Source of the DNA: Halopseudomonas xiamenensis
GTDB taxonomy: Bacteria; Pseudomonadota; Gammaproteobacteria; Pseudomonadales; Pseudomonadaceae
Reading direction: 5' to 3'
Assembly: GCF_014219065.1 (NCBI RefSeq)
Contig: NZ_JACLGO010000004.1
Span: 62,001-126,000 of the forward strand
DNA length: 64,000 bases
The notes under the pieces are model-generated. The model ran no database searches. It was not told the origin of the DNA and saw nothing but the letters and a program-made list of their open reading frames with translations. Positions within the stretch are counted from its first letter, which is position 1. The number at the start of each line of letters is the position of its first letter. The translations under genes and the position numbers were made by a program. Below, piece after piece: positions 61,189 to 64,000 of the stretch.

Positions 61189-62763
61189 ATGTTGGACGCC
61201 AATCTGAAGAAGCAACTGGACACGTACCTGCAGAACATCGTTAAACCGATCGAAATCAGCGTGTCCGTAGATGACAGCCCCAAGGGCAAAGAATTGCATG
61301 AACTGGCGGTCGAAATCGCCGAGATGTCGGGCAAGATCGGCCTGGTGGCCGTGGACAACCAGCGCATCCCGAGCATGGCCGTGGCTGAAGCCGGCCAGAG
61401 CCCCCGCGTGCGTTTTGCCGGCATCCCGATGGGCCACGAGTTCACCTCCCTGGTTCTGGCTCTGCTGCAGGTCGGCGGTCACCCATCCAAGGCTGACCCG
61501 GCGCTGCTCGAGCAAATCCGCAATCTCGAAGGCAAGTATCACTTCGAGACCTATATCTCCCTGTCCTGCCAGAACTGCCCCGACGTGGTCCAGGCGCTGA
61601 ACCTGATGGCCACGCTGAATCCGAACATCACCCACGTGATGATCGACGGCGCACTGTTCAAGGACGAGGTCGAGAGTCGGCAGGTCATGGCCGTACCCAC
61701 CGTGTTCCTCAATGGCGAGCACTTCGGGCAGGGCCGCATGACCCTGGCCGAGATCGTCAACAAGGTCGATACCGGCGCAGCGCAGCGCAAGGCCGCCGAG
61801 CTGAACGAGAAAGAGCCCTACGAAGTGCTGGTCGTCGGCGGAGGTCCAGCAGGCGCCGCAGCGGCCATCTACTCCGCCCGCAAGGGTATCCGCACCGGAC
61901 TGGTTGCCGATCGCTTCGGTGGCCAGGTGATGGACACCGTCGGTATCGAGAACTTCATTTCGGTGCCCTACACCGAAGGTCCGAAGCTGGTCGCCAGCCT
62001 GGAGCAGCACGTCAAGGAATACGACGTGGACGTGATCACCGAGCAGAGCGCCGCCAGGCTGACCAGCAATGGCCTGGTCGAGATCGCCCTGGAAAGCGGT
62101 GCCACCCTGCGCAGCCGTTCGGTGATTCTGGCCACCGGTGCCCGCTGGCGGGAAATGAACGTGCCCGGCGAGCAGGAATATCGTGGCAAGGGCGTGGCCT
62201 ACTGTCCGCATTGCGATGGCCCGCTGTTCAAGGGCAAGCGCGTCGCGGTGATCGGTGGCGGCAACTCCGGTATCGAGGCAGCCATCGACCTGGCCGGCAT
62301 CGTCGAGCATGTCACCGTGCTGGAGTTCAGCGACACCCTGCGTGCCGACGAGGTGCTGCAACGCAAGGCCCGCTCGCTGCCGAACGTGAAGATCATCATG
62401 AACGCGGCGACCAGCGAAGTGCGCGGTGACGGCAACAAGGTGGTGGGTCTGACCTACACCGACCGGGTCTCCGGCGAAAGCGCCAAGGTCGATGTGGCCG
62501 GCATCTTCGTGCAGATCGGTCTGGTTCCCAACACCGACTGGCTGAAAGACAGCGACGTCAACCTGACCCGCTTCGGCGAGATCGAGATCGACGCCCGCGG
62601 CGCCACCTCGGTGCCCGGTGTGTTCGCCGCCGGTGACGTGACCACGGTGCCGTTCAAGCAGATCGTCATCGCCATGGGCGCGGGCGCGACCGCTTCACTG
62701 GCCGCCTTCGACCACCTGATCCGCACCTCGACCGAGGCCGAGCCGGAAAAAGCCAGCGCTTGA
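61189..62763 (+). CDS. ahpF: Alkyl hydroperoxide reductase flavoprotein subunit
   Basis: This 524-residue NADH-dependent flavoprotein recycles AhpC. The N-terminal double-thioredoxin-like domain holds SCQNCPD (about 127-130). FAD binding is at [12 protein letters not shown], the redox CPHCDG near residues 339-342, NADH binding at [12 protein letters not shown], and the C-terminal FAD motif at [10 protein letters not shown] chose the ATG at MLDANLKKQ, which matches the family start; the frame is open further up across the terminator. Confidence 0.96.
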   Translation: MLDANLKKQLDTYLQNIVKPIEISVSVDDSPKGKELHELAVEIAEMSGKIGLVAVDNQRIPSMAVAEAGQSPRVRFAGIPMGHEFTSLVLALLQVGGHPSKADPALLEQIRNLEGKYHFETYISLSCQNCPDVVQALNLMATLNPNITHVMIDGALFKDEVESRQVMAVPTVFLNGEHFGQGRMTLAEIVNKVDTGAAQRKAAELNEKEPYEVLVVGGGPAGAAAAIYSARKGIRTGLVADRFGGQVMDTVGIENFISVPYTEGPKLVASLEQHVKEYDVDVITEQSAARLTSNGLVEIALESGATLRSRSVILATGARWREMNVPGEQEYRGKGVAYCPHCDGPLFKGKRVAVIGGGNSGIEAAIDLAGIVEHVTVLEFSDTLRADEVLQRKARSLPNVKIIMNAATSEVRGDGNKVVGLTYTDRVSGESAKVDVAGIFVQIGLVPNTDWLKDSDVNLTRFGEIEIDARGATSVPGVFAAGDVTTVPFKQIVIAMGAGATASLAAFDHLIRTSTEAEPEKASA

Positions 62764-62784
62764 TCCCACCGCAGGCCACAAACG

Positions 62785-62812
62785 ACAACCGCACCCCTGG
62801 GTGCGGTTGTTG
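62785..62812. terminator. Hairpin between ahpF and the HerA-like gene
   Basis: ACAACCGCACC pairs with GGTGCGGTTGT around a tight loop, 21 bases past ahpF. It sits between convergent genes and can serve either strand. Confidence 0.75.
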
Positions 62813-62833
62813 CATTCACCTATCAATCAGTAT

Positions 62834-64000
62834 TCATTTACGCCCGGTCAGCGATCCCAGCAGACCACGTGCCAGCTCCCGGCCGATCTGCCGAGCCAGG
62901 GTCTGCACCGCCGAGCGGACCGTGGTAGTGATCAACCCATCAGTCACACTCTTGCCCGAGTCGCCCCTGGCGCTTCCCTTACCACTCGCACGCCCCTTGC
63001 CCTGCGCTTGGGCCTGCGCAGCCCGAGTCGCCTGCTCCGCCCGCTGCGCCAGTATCTCGTAAGCCGATTCGCGGTCTATTCCCCGTTCATAGCGTCCAGC
63101 CAGAGGCGAGGCCTGAAACACGCCGGCGCGCTCCCCTTCGGACAGCACGCCGATGCGCGATCGTGGCGGCGCCATGAGCGTACGCTCGACCAGCGCCGGA
63201 CGCCCCTTTTCATCCAGTACGCTGACCAGGGCCTCGCCCACTCCCAGCTCGGCCAGCACCTCACGGGTGTCGAATGCCGGGTTGCTGCGAAAGCCATCGG
63301 CCACCGCCCTAAGCGCCTTCTGTTCCTTCGGCGTGTAGGCACGCAGCGCATGCTGGATACGCAGACCGAGCTGGGCCAGGACAGGATCGGGCAGATCACT
63401 GGGCGACTGGGTAACGAAGAACACACCCACACCCTTGGAGCGAATCAGCCGCACGACCTGCTCGATGCGTTCATGCAGCGCCCTGGGCGTGCGCTCGAAC
63501 AACAGATGAGCCTCGTCGAAAAACAGCACCAGCCTGGGCTTGTCCGCATCACCCTGCTCCGGTAGCTGCTCGTGCAACTCCGACAGCAGCCATAGCAGGA
63601 AGCAGGCATAGACCCTGGGCGATTCCTGGATAAGCCTGCCGGCTTCCAGTAGGTGGATATGTGCCCGACCGGCCAGGTCACGCTGCATCAGATCAGCCAA
63701 CTGCAGAGCCGGTTCACCGAACAGCCGCTCAGCGCCCTGCTGCTGCAGGATCACCAGGCGGCGCTGGATGGCCTGGATGCTCGCAGGGGATATACCGGCG
63801 CTGACGCCGGCCAGCTCCTGCGGCTGCGCCAGCAACCAATCCATCAGTGCATGCAGGTCCTTCAGGTCCAGCAGCAGCAACCCCTGCTGGTCCGCCCAGG
63901 CAAAGATCGCATACAGTGCAGCCAACTGGTTATCGTTCAAGTCGAGCAGACTGGCCAGCAACAGCGGCCCCATCTCGCTGATGGTGGTACGCAGCGGGTG
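62834..64000 (-). CDS. HerA-like/DUF853 ATPase, C-terminal part
   Basis: The gene is cut by the right edge; 388 codons are visible and the start is missing. The visible frame opens with HPLRTTISEMGPLLLASLLDLN and carries LVLFFDEAHLLFE (Walker B), GVGVFFVTQSPSDLP and a basic, Gly/Ala-rich stretch before the end GSLTGRK. These are features of the HerA/DUF853 family of P-loop ATPases with a helicase-like fold. The N-terminal Walker A is outside the window. The role in pseudomonads is unknown. Confidence 0.88.
   Translation of the reverse strand, partial: HPLRTTISEMGPLLLASLLDLNDNQLAALYAIFAWADQQGLLLLDLKDLHALMDWLLAQPQELAGVSAGISPASIQAIQRRLVILQQQGAERLFGEPALQLADLMQRDLAGRAHIHLLEAGRLIQESPRVYACFLLWLLSELHEQLPEQGDADKPRLVLFFDEAHLLFERTPRALHERIEQVVRLIRSKGVGVFFVTQSPSDLPDPVLAQLGLRIQHALRAYTPKEQKALRAVADGFRSNPAFDTREVLAELGVGEALVSVLDEKGRPALVERTLMAPPRSRIGVLSEGERAGVFQASPLAGRYERGIDRESAYEILAQRAEQATRAAQAQAQGKGRASGKGSARGDSGKSVTDGLITTTVRSAVQTLARQIGRELARGLLGSLTGRK

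Overview
This is GC-rich chromosomal DNA from a gammaproteobacterium of Pseudomonas type. The evidence is one ccoNOQP operon followed by ccoG-ccoH-ccoI-ccoS, an FNR/Anr regulator and apt, a methionine-ligand bacterioferritin beside bfd, a GlpK, and a cytochrome cd1/NorCB denitrification block. I cannot fix the genus. It could be Pseudomonas sensu stricto or a relative such as the Halopseudomonas or Stutzerimonas lineages. Nearly all of the DNA is coding, with short spacers and many 4-bp gene overlaps.

Layout. 0-8 kb: an RstA/RstB-type two-component system (rstB cut by the left edge), tandem terminator-like repeats, csbD, an Anr-controlled uspA, dcd, apbC, a TRAP transporter whose binding-protein gene diverges from its membrane genes, and a small alpha/beta hydrolase. 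8-19 kb: the cbb3 oxidase structural and maturation genes, a TauE/SafE-like membrane protein, anr, apt and an MFS exporter. 19-30 kb: a LuxR-type response regulator convergent with a hybrid histidine kinase, then housekeeping genes (quinone-type oxidoreductase, ybaK, glpK, AI-2E-type permease, tRNA-Pro, grxD, argF, an iron-type ABC ATPase, slyD). 30-39 kb: a four-gene membrane operon (GDYXXLXY, DUF4401, DUF2157, MFS), a GPH sugar-type symporter, bfd and bfr, and a TauD dioxygenase divergent from an AraC regulator. 39-46 kb: an orphan type VI secretion cassette, vgrG - DUF4123 adaptor - VasX-like pore-forming effector - membrane immunity protein, with every junction a 4-bp overlap. 46-59 kb: an anaerobic block made of a TonB receptor plus nirS on one strand, nirQ-norCBDEF on the other, and ubiUVT convergent with nor. 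59-64 kb: an acyl-CoA dehydrogenase, ahpC and ahpF, and a HerA-like ATPase cut by the right edge.

How it works together. The main theme is life at low oxygen. Anr is encoded here, and Anr-type sites (TTGAY-N4-RTCAA) lie before uspA, ccoN, the TonB-nirS pair and ubiU. Cbb3 oxidase serves microaerobic respiration, NirS and NorCB reduce nitrite and nitric oxide, and UbiUVT allows ubiquinone synthesis without oxygen. Upstream of nirQ-nor there are three GGT-N7-ACC sites and a near-consensus sigma-54 promoter, which suggests NorR control by nitric oxide rather than Anr/Dnr control. Haem d1 synthesis genes, nosZ, norR and hemN are not in the window.

The most distinctive items are the NorR-type enhancer array before nirQ, the TonB receptor placed in front of nirS under a perfect Dnr/Anr box, the VgrG gene that has absorbed a palindromic repeat in frame, and several small palindromic or tandem repeat families.
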